Notes: generated by a model from the sequence alone, not told the origin. 64,000 nucleotides of DNA from Polyangium sp. y55x31 (GCF_029946505.1 NZ_JARZHG010000005.1:248001-312000); one strand, 5' to 3'. Positions 51,946 through 60,204 are shown, numbered from the stretch's first letter. Numbers and translations are program-made.

Positions 51946-52764
51946 ATGAGCACACCGCACGACCGGAATGACGCCCTGCGTCAGAATGAGGCGCCGACGC
52001 TCCGAGGGCGGTGGCCCGTCCGCTCCGCAGCGCGAACCGACGTCGGTAAGCATCGCAAGAGCAACGAGGATGCGTTTTTCCACGACGACGACCTCGGGCT
52101 CTACATCGTCGCGGACGGGATGGGTGGGCACGCTGCGGGCGAGGTCGCGAGCCATCAGGCGGTGGACACGATCCACGGGATGGTGAAGCGCGGGCTCAGC
52201 GGGCTCGGGGCCATCGATGGGGAGCTCGACGAAGCCCTGGCGCGCGCGGCGTGTCGGATCATGGAGGGGGCGATCCAGGCGGCGACGTACCTGATCTTCG
52301 CGATGGCGGAGCTCGAGCGCGACAAGCTCGGGATGGGCACGACGATCAGCGCGGCGCTTTTCCTCGGCCGATCGCTGGTGACGGGGCAGGTGGGTGATAG
52401 CCGCATCTACCAGATCCGCGAGGGCGCCGCGGTGCAGCTCACCGAGGATCACACGCTGCTCGCCTGGCAGATCAAGCAAGGCCTGCTGACGCCCGCGGAG
52501 GCGGCGAAGGCGACGCACAAGAACGTGATCACGCGCGCCGTGGGCAACCGCGACTACGTGGAGGTGGACACGGCGGTGATCTCGGTGCGGGCGGGTGATC
52601 GGTACTTGCTCTGCTCGGACGGCTTGCACGGCTACCTGAAGACCGAGGAGATCCCGGAGATCGCGGCGCTCGGCGCGAGTGACTCCGTGACGCGGTTCAT
52701 CGACCTCGCGAACGGACGAGGCGGGAAGGACAACATCACCGCCGTGCTCGTCGAGGTGGTCTAG
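51946..52764 (+). CDS. PP2C-type Ser/Thr phosphatase (Stp1-like)
   Basis: A 272-residue phosphatase with full PP2C motifs: RTDVGKHRKSNEDAF (Asp for metal), IVADGMGGHAAGE, GTTISAAL, VTGQVGDSRIYQIR, ITRAVGN and LLCSDGL, ending in GGKDNITAVLVEV. It should reverse Ser/Thr phosphorylation by the kinases of this region. The ATG at 51946 begins the first plausible residues; a long open frame upstream of it lies inside the opposite FIST gene and is not coding. Divergent from the FIST gene, and ended by a strong hairpin. Confidence 0.92.
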   Translation: MSTPHDRNDALRQNEAPTLRGRWPVRSAARTDVGKHRKSNEDAFFHDDDLGLYIVADGMGGHAAGEVASHQAVDTIHGMVKRGLSGLGAIDGELDEALARAACRIMEGAIQAATYLIFAMAELERDKLGMGTTISAALFLGRSLVTGQVGDSRIYQIREGAAVQLTEDHTLLAWQIKQGLLTPAEAAKATHKNVITRAVGNRDYVEVDTAVISVRAGDRYLLCSDGLHGYLKTEEIPEIAALGASDSVTRFIDLANGRGGKDNITAVLVEVV

Positions 52765-52768
52765 TCCC

Positions 52769-52793
52769 GAGGGGGACGCCTCGCGTCCCCCTC
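52769..52793 (+). terminator. Hairpin terminator of the PP2C gene
   Basis: The perfect 11-bp stem GAGGGGGACGC / GCGTCCCCCTC has a CTC loop, starting 4 nt after the PP2C stop codon. No T tract follows, so it may act with Rho or as an mRNA end-protecting structure. Confidence 0.65.
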
Positions 52794-52849
52794 TCGGCCA
52801 GGCGAAGCCCGGCCGATTCACCCCCCGAGCGAGCTCGCTTCGCGATCTC

Positions 52850-52874
52850 CTAGAACATCGTTCCGATGTTCTAG
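52850..52874. promoter_or_regulatory. 25-bp perfect palindrome
   Basis: Arms CTAGAACATCG and CGATGTTCTAG (11 bp) flank a TTC centre. It lies upstream of the promoter-like elements of the ligase gene. It may be an operator, or a second terminator for the PP2C gene. It includes GAAC and GTTC half-sites reminiscent of some LexA boxes, which is not enough for a call. Confidence 0.55.
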
Positions 52875-52915
52875 ATCCCGAACGACCACGCGTAGATCCG
52901 AAGTTGTCCGTTTTG

Positions 52916-52943
52916 TTGACCCCTTCGTCGATTGTCTGATACC
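52916..52943 (+). promoter_or_regulatory. Promoter candidate of the D-Ala-D-Ala ligase gene
   Basis: TTGACC (52916-52921) and GATACC (52938-52943) are 16 nt apart. The start codon at 53001 is 57 nt downstream, preceded by GGAGGCGGAGGTGG. Confidence 0.45.
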
Positions 52944-53000
52944 CGCCGGCAAGAAGGTCGTGACGTGGTCCGAGCGTTCACGGAGGCGGAGGTGGATTCG

Positions 53001-54005
53001 ATGAAGAGGCGATCGATGCGGAGGCGAGTCGGCGTGATCATGGGTGGCTCGTCGTCGGAGCTGTCCGCCGGACATGCCGTCGCGGAGGCGCTTTCGGCGC
53101 GCGGCCACGAGGTGGTCCGCCTGTCGCTCGGCGAGAGCTACGGCCCCGACCTCGCGTCCGTGGTCCAGAAAGCGCGGATCGACGTGGCCTTCCTGGCCGT
53201 CTCCGGTCGCATGGGCGAGGACGGCTGCGTGCAGGGGCTCCTCGAGCTGCTGCGGATCCCGTACACGGGGTCTTCCGTGCTCGCGAGCGCGCTCGCGATG
53301 GACAAGCTGAAGGCGAAGGAGATGTTCCGCCTGCACAACGTGCCGACGCCGCCGTACTACACGGTGTCGGAGGACGCGGACCTCAGCGACCTCGAAGGGA
53401 TGCACGGTTCGTTCGGCTACCCGGCGATCGTGAAGCCGCGCGGAGAGGGGTCGAGCCAGGGCGTGTCGCGGGTGACGAACCTCGAGGAGCTGCGCGCCGC
53501 GCTGGAGCAGGCGTTCGAGTACGACGACATCGCGCTCGTGGAGCGGTTCGTGACGGGCGTGGAGATCAACGTCGCGATCCTGGACGGGCAGGTGCTCGGC
53601 TCGGTGGAGGTGGCGACGCCGAAGGCGATGCTGGAGGATCCCGGCGCGGAGCTCGTGAAGGTGGCGCTGTCGCCGCAGCGGGAGCGCGGGGTGCAGAACC
53701 TGGCGGAGCGGGCGGCGCGGGCGCTCGGGTGCACGGGCGCGGTGCGGGTCGACCTGCTCGTGACGGCGGGCGAGAACGAGTACGTGCTCGAGGTGAACAC
53801 GCTGCCGGCGCTGTCGCCGGACGGCCTGCTCGCCCGGGCGGCCGCGGCGAAGGGCTACGATTTCGGCGAGCTCTGCGAGGCGGTGCTCGACGGCGCGAAG
53901 CTGAACCAGCCGGCGCGCCGGAAGACGCCGGTGGAGACGCTCTCGGCAGGCGGGTTCCGCGCGAACGCCGCGGCGCCGGTCGCGATGATGAAGTCGGTGG
54001 GCTGA
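53001..54005 (+). CDS. ddl: D-alanine--D-alanine ligase
   Basis: A 334-residue ATP-grasp ligase that joins two D-Ala for peptidoglycan precursors. Motifs: VGVIMGGSSSELSAGHAVAEAL at the N terminus, GEDGCVQGLLELLRIPYTGSSVLASALAMDK, YPAIVKPRGEGSSQGV (ATP loop), VERFVTGVEINVAIL, and VDLLVTAGENEYVLEVNTLPALSPDGLLARAA, where Glu and Asn bind magnesium. The family usually has HGxxGEDG; here it reads SGRMGEDG, so the His is missing. The ATG at 53001 has a good ribosome site; the reading from 52932 adds 23 doubtful residues. No mur genes are nearby. Confidence 0.92.
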   Translation: MKRRSMRRRVGVIMGGSSSELSAGHAVAEALSARGHEVVRLSLGESYGPDLASVVQKARIDVAFLAVSGRMGEDGCVQGLLELLRIPYTGSSVLASALAMDKLKAKEMFRLHNVPTPPYYTVSEDADLSDLEGMHGSFGYPAIVKPRGEGSSQGVSRVTNLEELRAALEQAFEYDDIALVERFVTGVEINVAILDGQVLGSVEVATPKAMLEDPGAELVKVALSPQRERGVQNLAERAARALGCTGAVRVDLLVTAGENEYVLEVNTLPALSPDGLLARAAAAKGYDFGELCEAVLDGAKLNQPARRKTPVETLSAGGFRANAAAPVAMMKSVG

Positions 54006-54066
54006 ACCCAGCCCTCGATCCCCAGCCCCCAAAATCTCCGAACATCGTCTCTCGTGCCCGGATCCT

Positions 54067-54328
54067 CGTGTCGAGGGTCGCTGGTCATCGTGGTCCGCGG
54101 GTGTCGACGCGTGTCGAGGGCCGCTGGTCAACGTGGTCAGCAGGTGTCGACGCGCGTCGAGGGGCGCTCCTCACGATGAGGAGCGCCCGTTGACGGGCGT
54201 CAGGGGTGGCTCCTCATCGTGGTCCGCGGGTGTCGACGAGCGTCAGGGGTGGCTCCTCATCGTGAGGAGCGGGTGTCGACGCGCGTCGGGGGTGGCTCCA
54301 CATCGTGAGGAGCGGGGGTCGACGCGCA
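54067..54328. repeat. 43-bp imperfect tandem repeat, six copies, with internal inverted repeats
   Basis: Six units of about 43 bp share GCGTCGAGGG-GGCTCCTCATCG-GGTGTCGACG-like blocks. Units one and two (54067-54109, 54110-54152) are most alike. The third and fifth contain perfect hairpins: GCGCTCCTCA / TGAGGAGCGC and GCTCCTCA / TGAGGAGC. The array fills the gap between ddl and the convergent hydroxylase gene (ends 54329). Units are contiguous with no unique spacers, so it is not a CRISPR. Confidence 0.8.
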
Positions 54329-55009
54329 TCAACCCTCTCGGTCGTCGTTTCTCTGCTGCCCGAGCGTGCCGAAGAGCCAGTCGCAGAGCGGGAACGTGAT
54401 GTTGAAGTTCTCGTGCGCCATGCGGCCGAGGTCGTGATGGAGCGCGTGCCTTTGCCGCAGGGCGCGGACGAGGCGGCTTTTCGCGATGAGCGAGCGCTCC
54501 GGCAGGTGGTAGGCGAAGTGGAGCCACTCGTAGGTGAGGAAGTACGCCATGGCGGTGGCCACGAAGAGCCAGCCGGCGTTCGGGGTGGCGACGGCGAAGA
54601 GGAGGAGCGCGACGGGGAGCGCGACGCCGCCGAGGACCACGAGGATCATCACGGGGGGGAAGAGGACGATGGGGAAGTCGGCCGCGGAGTCGCAGGCCAT
54701 GGCCTCGCGCGTGAAGAAGCGGTGGTGCCGCAAGGTGTGGCGCTCGTAGAGGATCGGCAGGAGCTTCTTGCGGCGGTGCATCGGGCCGCGGTGCACGAGG
54801 TACTCGACGAGGTTCGCGAACAGGAAGGTGCTCGGTACGACGAGCGCTTCGAGGAGGCGGACACGCTCGACGTGAGAGGCGGCGAAGATGATGACGGCGA
54901 GCGAGGCGAGGCTCGTGAAGGCGAAATGCGTCCAGCCGGCGGCGCGCGTGCTCGGCCTTCGTTCGGCGCGGTCCTGGCCGCGGAAGGCGAGCACATGGGG
55001 CGGGGCCAT
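54329..55009 (-). CDS. Fatty acid hydroxylase superfamily membrane protein
   Basis: A 226-residue integral membrane enzyme with four to six helices and the His-box pattern of the superfamily: VEYLVHRGPMH, ERHTLRHHRFF, YEWLHFAYHL, RHALHHDLGRMAHENFNITFPLCDWLFGT. These boxes should hold two irons. The family hydroxylates or desaturates fatty acids, sterols or carotenoids; the substrate is not readable. The stop lies directly at the end of the 43-bp repeats. Divergent from the DUF4912 gene (144 bp between starts). Confidence 0.85.
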   Translation of the reverse strand: MAPPHVLAFRGQDRAERRPSTRAAGWTHFAFTSLASLAVIIFAASHVERVRLLEALVVPSTFLFANLVEYLVHRGPMHRRKKLLPILYERHTLRHHRFFTREAMACDSAADFPIVLFPPVMILVVLGGVALPVALLLFAVATPNAGWLFVATAMAYFLTYEWLHFAYHLPERSLIAKSRLVRALRQRHALHHDLGRMAHENFNITFPLCDWLFGTLGQQRNDDREG

Positions 55010-55153
55010 GTTCGAATTCTAGTGCGCCCGCGCCGCGACCCAGCGGTTTTCCGATGGCATTCTGCGGAGATGCTCCGGACGAACGGACGCAATGAAACGG
55101 CCACGCCTCGGACGCTCTCGTCGCGCCGCGCTTCGTGCTAGGTTGCGCGCGAA

Positions 55154-56608
55154 ATGGAGCGGCACGAGCTCGAGGGTTTGACGCGGGAGGAGCTGATCGC
55201 TCTGGCAGAAGAGCTCGGCGTCGCCCGCCCGCGCGCGCTCACGATTCCGGAGCTCGTCGACGAGATCGTCACGCGCACGGCGCGGAGCGAGCGAGACCGC
55301 GCGCGGTCGCGTGGATGGATGGGGCGAGCGAGGGATCTGCTCGTCGGGGTGATCGAGCGAGGTCTGCACCTGCCCGACGTGGCGAGCGCGGTGCGAAGCG
55401 CGCCGCCGGCGAAAGGCTGGCCGACGGCGCCGCCGCCCCTCGCGACGGTGACGCTCGCGGAGATCTACGCGGCGCAGGGGTTCGTGGACAAAGCGATCGG
55501 CGTGCTCGACGAGGTGCTCGCGCGCGAGCCCGAGCACACGGAGGCGCGCGTGCTGAGGCAGCGGCTCGTCGCAGGAGGCGCGGCGCCCGCGGTCGAAGAA
55601 GAGATGCGGGAGGAAGTCGTGACCACGCCGAGCGAGAGTGACAGCGAGCCCGAGCCTGCCGAGGAAACGAGCACGGCGGAAGCCGCGGAGGTCGAGGCCG
55701 CGGCGGAGGCGAAGGCGGTCGAGGAGGCGGAAGCAGAAGCGGCGCCGGCTGCGGAAGCGGTCGCGGAAGCGGCGCCGGCTGCGGCAGCAGTCACGGAAGC
55801 GGAAGCGGCCACGGAAGCGGTCGCGGAAGCGGCGCCGGCTGCGGAAGCGGAAGCGGTCGCGGAAGTGGAAGCCGAAGTGCCTGCGTGGTCGGCGCCCGAG
55901 GCGGATGCCATCGAGGAGCTGCCGCTGCCCGAGCGCTACGACGTCGACGAGATCGTGGCCATCGCGGTCGATCCCGCGACGATCTACCTCTACTGGGAAG
56001 TCCGGCCCGTGAGCCTCGCGCGTGCGCGGGCTCGGCATACCGACGGCGCGCTCGTGGTGCGCATGGTCCAGGTGACGCCGAGCTGGGATGGCCCGATCGT
56101 CGAGCAGCGGGATCTGCGCATCGACGCGCTCTTCGGCGACGCCTACCTCCGCAACTTGCGGCCGGGATCGAACGTGCGCGTGAGCATCGGCTGGCTCGCG
56201 CACGGCATGTTCGAGCCGTTCGCCATCGGCGCCGAGGTGATGACGTCGCGGAGCGAGCCCACCGCGTCGGTCTCGGTCCGCGTCGCGCGATGGACGCCCG
56301 AGCGAGGCGCGCCTGTGCAGGGCGGCGTCGCGGCTGCGGCGCCGGTGCGCGCCGAGGCTCGGGCGCCCGCGCCTGCCGAGATCGAGTCGATGCTCGCGCC
56401 GATCCTCGCGGGGACCACGCCTCCTGTGCATACGGGTGGCGCCGGGCGGATCGAGGCGATCGGTGATCGCTGGCCCACGCTCGATTTCGGTGATCGCGGC
56501 GTGCCCGTCGAGGCATCGAGGCCGAACGCGCCGGCGCGTGGCGGCGCGAGCGAGCTTCCGCGTGGCGGAGCGAGCGAGCAGGTTCGTCCGGGATCACGCG
56601 AACGGTAG
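55154..56608 (+). CDS. DUF4912 protein with SAP/Rho-N-like head and Ala/Glu-rich linker
   Basis: A 484-residue protein. Residues 1-40 (LEGLTREELIALAEELGVARPRALTIPELVDEIV) resemble the Rho N-terminal or SAP helical motif that binds nucleic acid. Residues 95-140 look like one TPR pair (EIYAAQGFVDKAIGVLDEVLAREPEH). Residues ~160-245 are low-complexity Ala/Glu repeats. Residues ~250-390 form a DUF4912 domain (LPLPERYDVDEIVAIAVDPATIYLYWEVRP, FGDAYLRNLRPGSNVRVSIGW), a family seen in many bacteria with no known function. A TAGGTT box ends 9 nt before the ATG. Confidence 0.75.
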   Translation: MERHELEGLTREELIALAEELGVARPRALTIPELVDEIVTRTARSERDRARSRGWMGRARDLLVGVIERGLHLPDVASAVRSAPPAKGWPTAPPPLATVTLAEIYAAQGFVDKAIGVLDEVLAREPEHTEARVLRQRLVAGGAAPAVEEEMREEVVTTPSESDSEPEPAEETSTAEAAEVEAAAEAKAVEEAEAEAAPAAEAVAEAAPAAAAVTEAEAATEAVAEAAPAAEAEAVAEVEAEVPAWSAPEADAIEELPLPERYDVDEIVAIAVDPATIYLYWEVRPVSLARARARHTDGALVVRMVQVTPSWDGPIVEQRDLRIDALFGDAYLRNLRPGSNVRVSIGWLAHGMFEPFAIGAEVMTSRSEPTASVSVRVARWTPERGAPVQGGVAAAAPVRAEARAPAPAEIESMLAPILAGTTPPVHTGGAGRIEAIGDRWPTLDFGDRGVPVEASRPNAPARGGASELPRGGASEQVRPGSRER

Positions 56609-56668
56609 AGCGCGACGACAATCGTCGGATCGTACGCAACTCGTCGCGGGCCGCGTCGATGTACGTGC

Positions 56669-57646
56669 ATGGTCCAACGAGTTTGTTCCGAAGTACGGTT
56701 TCCTCTTCTATTGGCCCTCGCCGCTGCGCTTGCCGCGCTCCTCCACGTGACGCCGTCGCGGGCCGCGTCGACGTTGCTGGACGACGACTGGGCATTCCAC
56801 ACGGTTGCGGATCTCGACGACGCGCAGGCGCACGAGCTCTGGAGTGATGGTGCCTCGCGGGGATCGTTGTGGGTCTCCCTTCAGGTGTCGTTCGTTCGTC
56901 GCGACGAGGGGAGAAACGATCTCGGCGCGATGGTGCTCGTCGGGGTCCCGATCGAGCGGATTGCCGAGCCTGCGGGGGCGCGGCGCGCGCGTGGTCGCAT
57001 CGCCAAGGCCACGCATGTGGATCCTCCCGCTGCGCTGGAGCCCGCGCCGGAGCCTGCGCCTTCCACCCCTGCCGAGATTACGCCGGGGCCACCACGTGTC
57101 GTGGTGCAGCTCTTGATCTCGCCGTCCGTTGCGCGTGCCGTCGTGTCGGCGGCGATCGAACATGCGCGCCTCGAAGAGCATGTCACGCGGATCGATCGTG
57201 TGGCCTCCCGCGCGCGCGCGTCCGCGCTCTTGCCCGAGCTTCGGTTGCGCGTGACGCGTTTGCTCGACGAGTCGCGTGCGCTTGCGCCGACGGAGTACGA
57301 TCCGGATCGCGTCACGGTTTCCGGAGGATCGAGCTTGTGGCTCGAGGCACGCGCGACGTTTCGCCTCGATCGGCTCGTCTTCGCTGACGAGGAGGTCGCG
57401 CTCGAACGGCTCCGCGAGGAGCGCGCCTCGGCGAGGCACAAGCTCGAAGCGCGCGTGCTCGAAGTGCTCTTCACCTGGCAACGCGCGTGCGTGGAGCGCG
57501 ACGACGAGACGCGTGATCCCGAGGCACGCACGCGCGCTGCGCTGACGGTGATGGAGGCGGATGGCACACTCGACGTGCTGACGGGGGGCTTCTGGTCGCG
57601 ATGGAAGGCGACACGGCTCGGTGCGGACGCGACGGCCACACGCTGA
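56669..57646 (+). CDS. Exported protein of unknown function
   Basis: A 325-residue protein with a Sec signal peptide (LLLALAAALAALLHVTPSRAAS). The mature part has a Pro-rich spacer near residue 125, then a mostly helical Arg/Glu-rich region (ARHKLEARVLEVLFTWQRACVERDDETRDPEARTRAAL) that could be coiled coil. I recognise no family; weak similarity in layout to TolC-type outer-membrane protein helices cannot be confirmed. It follows the DUF4912 gene by 60 nt and ends at the hairpin array. Confidence 0.65.
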   Translation: MVQRVCSEVRFPLLLALAAALAALLHVTPSRAASTLLDDDWAFHTVADLDDAQAHELWSDGASRGSLWVSLQVSFVRRDEGRNDLGAMVLVGVPIERIAEPAGARRARGRIAKATHVDPPAALEPAPEPAPSTPAEITPGPPRVVVQLLISPSVARAVVSAAIEHARLEEHVTRIDRVASRARASALLPELRLRVTRLLDESRALAPTEYDPDRVTVSGGSSLWLEARATFRLDRLVFADEEVALERLREERASARHKLEARVLEVLFTWQRACVERDDETRDPEARTRAALTVMEADGTLDVLTGGFWSRWKATRLGADATATR

Positions 57647-57651
57647 TCCGT

Positions 57652-57789
57652 TGCATCGACCGCATCGCGGTCGATGCACCCTCGGTCCAGGGCTGCGCCC
57701 TGGTCCGGGTCCAGGGGTGGACAACCCCTGGTCGGGCCCGGGGTGAAACCCCGGCGAAACGGCTGCCAGCCGTCAGAGAATATCTGACG
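57652..57789. repeat. Six consecutive perfect hairpins between convergent genes
   Basis: Six different inverted repeats follow each other with 5-8 nt gaps or a small overlap: 57652-57678 (arms TGCATCGACCG, 11 bp), 57687-57703 (CCAGGGC), 57711-57731 (CCAGGGGT), 57738-57754 (CCGGGGT), 57759-57773 (ACGGCT) and 57771-57789 (CGTCAGA, within the last codons of the next gene). All arms are perfect, with 3-5 nt loops. They fill the whole gap between the genes ending at 57646 and 57773. Probable transcription-termination or mRNA-end structure. Confidence 0.8.
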
Positions 57790-58696
57790 ACAGCTTCACC
57801 CAGCGCTCGGCTGTGCCGACATCGCCGTCCTTGTCCTTCACGCTGGCTTTCACGAGTAGCGTCTTGCCGAGGAGTTGCTCCACGTCCGTTGCGCCGTCGA
57901 TCTGGAAGCGCAGGCCGTAGAGCTTGCAGTAGCCGCCTTCGTCGGGATCGAATGTGAAGATCACGGTGAAGGGGTTGATGTCGAGACCGAGCTCCTCGAC
58001 GTGGCCTGTCAGCGTCGTGATGCTCCCGGACTGGCGCAGGTTCTTCATGCGCAGTGCGATCCAGATGTGATGGCCGCCCTGCGGGCCTGCCTCGATCTGC
58101 GCGAGATCGTAATCGCTCGTCGGCAGGTAATCGGCTTGGCCCTTGCCTACGATGAGCGTTGGCGGGCCGTCGTTCGGCTTGCAGATGTCTGCTTTTCCTT
58201 TGGCCCAGCCGGAGCGGTAGTCCTCGAGCATCGCGGGGCTCACGTACGAGGCGCCGCAGACGCCGCCCGTGCATGTCTGCGGCGCGTCGCAGGTCGGGGC
58301 CGTGGAGCCGGCACACGCGGCGGAGAGATCGACTCGCAAGAGAAGCGTGCGACCGGCCTCGATCGTGCTGCCTGCGGTGCGGATGACGAGTGGCGTGCTC
58401 GTGCTGCCGAAGGCTTCGATCTCGACGTCGACGTCGTCGCCGCCTTCGAGATCTGCGAAGCCGATTTCGAGCGGGATTTCGAAGGGGGATGCGCCGTCGG
58501 AGAAGAGCTCCTCGTCGCTGATCATGGCGCCGTTGACCTTGCGGATCACGTGCAGACGCAGGACGTCCACGCCGACGCGTAGATCACTCGTGACACCGAC
58601 GACGAGGCTGCCCCGGGTCGGGGCGCCGCCGGAGCAGCTTGGGAGGATGAGGAGGAGTGTGACGAGGAAGGAGAGAAGCCGGATGACGTTACCCAT
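57773..58696 (-). CDS. Predicted lipoprotein, function unknown
   Basis: A 307-residue protein with signal peptide LLSFLVTLLLILPSC, a lipobox. Residues 25-130 are a beta-rich, immunoglobulin-like segment, then a Cys-rich loop with CDAPQTCTGGVC (typical of small disulfide knots in myxobacterial lipoproteins). The C-terminal ~130 residues form a second beta-rich domain with TFDPDEGGYC. No family is recognised. It lies 48 nt downstream of the DsbD-like gene and is probably co-transcribed with it, so its disulfides may depend on that enzyme. Confidence 0.7.
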   Translation of the reverse strand: MGNVIRLLSFLVTLLLILPSCSGGAPTRGSLVVGVTSDLRVGVDVLRLHVIRKVNGAMISDEELFSDGASPFEIPLEIGFADLEGGDDVDVEIEAFGSTSTPLVIRTAGSTIEAGRTLLLRVDLSAACAGSTAPTCDAPQTCTGGVCGASYVSPAMLEDYRSGWAKGKADICKPNDGPPTLIVGKGQADYLPTSDYDLAQIEAGPQGGHHIWIALRMKNLRQSGSITTLTGHVEELGLDINPFTVIFTFDPDEGGYCKLYGLRFQIDGATDVEQLLGKTLLVKASVKDKDGDVGTAERWVKLSSDIL

Positions 58697-58744
58697 GACG
58701 GACCTCGCGAGGGGAGGGGATGCGAGGTGGCTTGGGCGTGTCCG

Positions 58745-60142
58745 TCAGTTGATGCCCTCGATGGCCGTGAGGAACTTGTCGGCAGGGACGAACTCGGTGA
58801 ACCGCTGCCGCTCCTTGCCGGTCGAGTCGTAGATGACCACCGTCGGAAGCCCAACCACCCCGTACTTCTTCTTCACCTGCTCGACCTGCGGATCCTCGTC
58901 GTCGGTCGCGTCGAACTTGACCGCGACGAAGTTGCCCGCCTTTTCCATGACGCGTGGATCGGAGAAGGTGTGCTTCGTGAACTCTTTGCAAGCACCGCAC
59001 CAGTCGGCCGTGAAATCGACCATCAGCGGCCGCTTCTCGCGTTGCGCCCTCTCCGTCGCGTCCTTCTCCGAGTGCTCCCACGCGAGGAGCTTCTTGCCCG
59101 TCGCCGCCTCCGCCGTCGCCACGACGTGTGGCATCTCGGGCGGAAGCTCGATGCTGATCCAGAGGATGAAGCCGCCGGCCGTCGCGACCGTGATGCCGAG
59201 CGCCTTGCGGATCTTCACGCCGAGGCCGCCGTCGCTCCAATCGAGGTGCACTGCGCCGAGCAGGATTCCGAAGAGGATCGCTCCGATGCCCGCGACCATG
59301 AACATCGTGTCATGGCGTGCCACCTTGGTCATCGCGGGGATGGCGTAACGCAGGAAGTAGAGCGCGCAGACGAGCAGGACGGTGCCGAAGAACGACTTCA
59401 CCGAGACCATCCACTTGCCGCTCTTCGGCAAACCGACGGCGAACGCGCCGACGAGGAAGAAGGGCAGGCCGAGGCCGAGCGCGTAGCAGAAGCCCACGAG
59501 CGCGCCGAGCGCCACGCTCTGCGTCTTGCCGATCCAGAGGATCACGCCGGTGAGCACGGGGCCCGTGCACGGCGCGGCGATCAAGCTGCTCACGAGGCCG
59601 AGCGCGAATGCACCGCCGTAACCGACGCCGCCGACGCTGGAGAGCCGCTGCATCACGCCGTCGGGGAGCGTGAGCTCGAAGGCGCCGAACATCGACGCGG
59701 CCATCGCGCCCATCACGAGCGCGATCCCGACGTTGACCCACCACTTCTGCAGCGCTGCGCCGAACAGGTTGCCCGTGAGCGCCGCGCCGACGAGCAGCGT
59801 GGTGAAGAGGACCGCGATGCCCATGACGAACGAGAGCGAAAGCAGAACGGCCTGCTTTCGGCTCGATGCCTGCTTGGCTCCGAAGACGCTGACCGTGATC
59901 GCGATCATCGGGTAGACGCAGGGCGTGAGGCACGTGAGGAGGCCGCCGGCGAACGCTCCCACGGCGCCGCCGACGAGGCCGTAGTCCTCGCGCAGGCGCG
60001 TGAAGAGGTCGCGGCTGTCCTCCGCCGCGAGGGCCGCGGAGGGCGAGAGCAAGAGCACCCCGAGCGCGAGCGCGGCGAGGCAAAGCGGCGCGAGCGATCG
60101 AGGCCCGGAGAGAGGCTGAGCACTTCGGAAGGCGGGTCGCAC
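58745..60142 (-). CDS. dsbD: DsbD-like thiol:disulfide interchange protein (beta and gamma domains)
   Basis: A 465-residue inner-membrane protein. After a signal-like N terminus comes the CcdA/DsbD-beta membrane domain, with redox cysteines in GLLTCLTPCVYPM and SSLIAAPCTGPVLTG and about eight helices. The C-terminal thioredoxin-like gamma domain has the active site ADWCGACKEF. Electrons from thioredoxin pass to periplasmic proteins. The N-terminal alpha domain of E. coli DsbD is missing; a separate secreted alpha-like protein is coded at 27192-27593. The GTG at 60142 follows TAACAT by 7 nt with no Shine-Dalgarno sequence. Confidence 0.9.
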   Translation of the reverse strand: MRPAFRSAQPLSGPRSLAPLCLAALALGVLLLSPSAALAAEDSRDLFTRLREDYGLVGGAVGAFAGGLLTCLTPCVYPMIAITVSVFGAKQASSRKQAVLLSLSFVMGIAVLFTTLLVGAALTGNLFGAALQKWWVNVGIALVMGAMAASMFGAFELTLPDGVMQRLSSVGGVGYGGAFALGLVSSLIAAPCTGPVLTGVILWIGKTQSVALGALVGFCYALGLGLPFFLVGAFAVGLPKSGKWMVSVKSFFGTVLLVCALYFLRYAIPAMTKVARHDTMFMVAGIGAILFGILLGAVHLDWSDGGLGVKIRKALGITVATAGGFILWISIELPPEMPHVVATAEAATGKKLLAWEHSEKDATERAQREKRPLMVDFTADWCGACKEFTKHTFSDPRVMEKAGNFVAVKFDATDDEDPQVEQVKKKYGVVGLPTVVIYDSTGKERQRFTEFVPADKFLTAIEGIN

Positions 60143-60204
60143 GGCGCGTATGTTACCAAAGGGTCGGGCGCTCGGCCCGATCCGCGAGCGACACGATCTT
60201 CGAT

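Noticed and set aside
52850-52874. LexA box
   Set aside because: GAAC and GTTC half-sites are present but the spacing and arms do not match a known LexA consensus; kept only as an unnamed palindrome.
54067-54328. CRISPR array
   Set aside because: Repeats of about 43 bp are contiguous with no unique spacers, and no cas genes are in the window.
56669-57646. TolC-like outer-membrane efflux protein
   Set aside because: Too short and lacking the duplicated helical repeats; left as an exported protein of unknown function.
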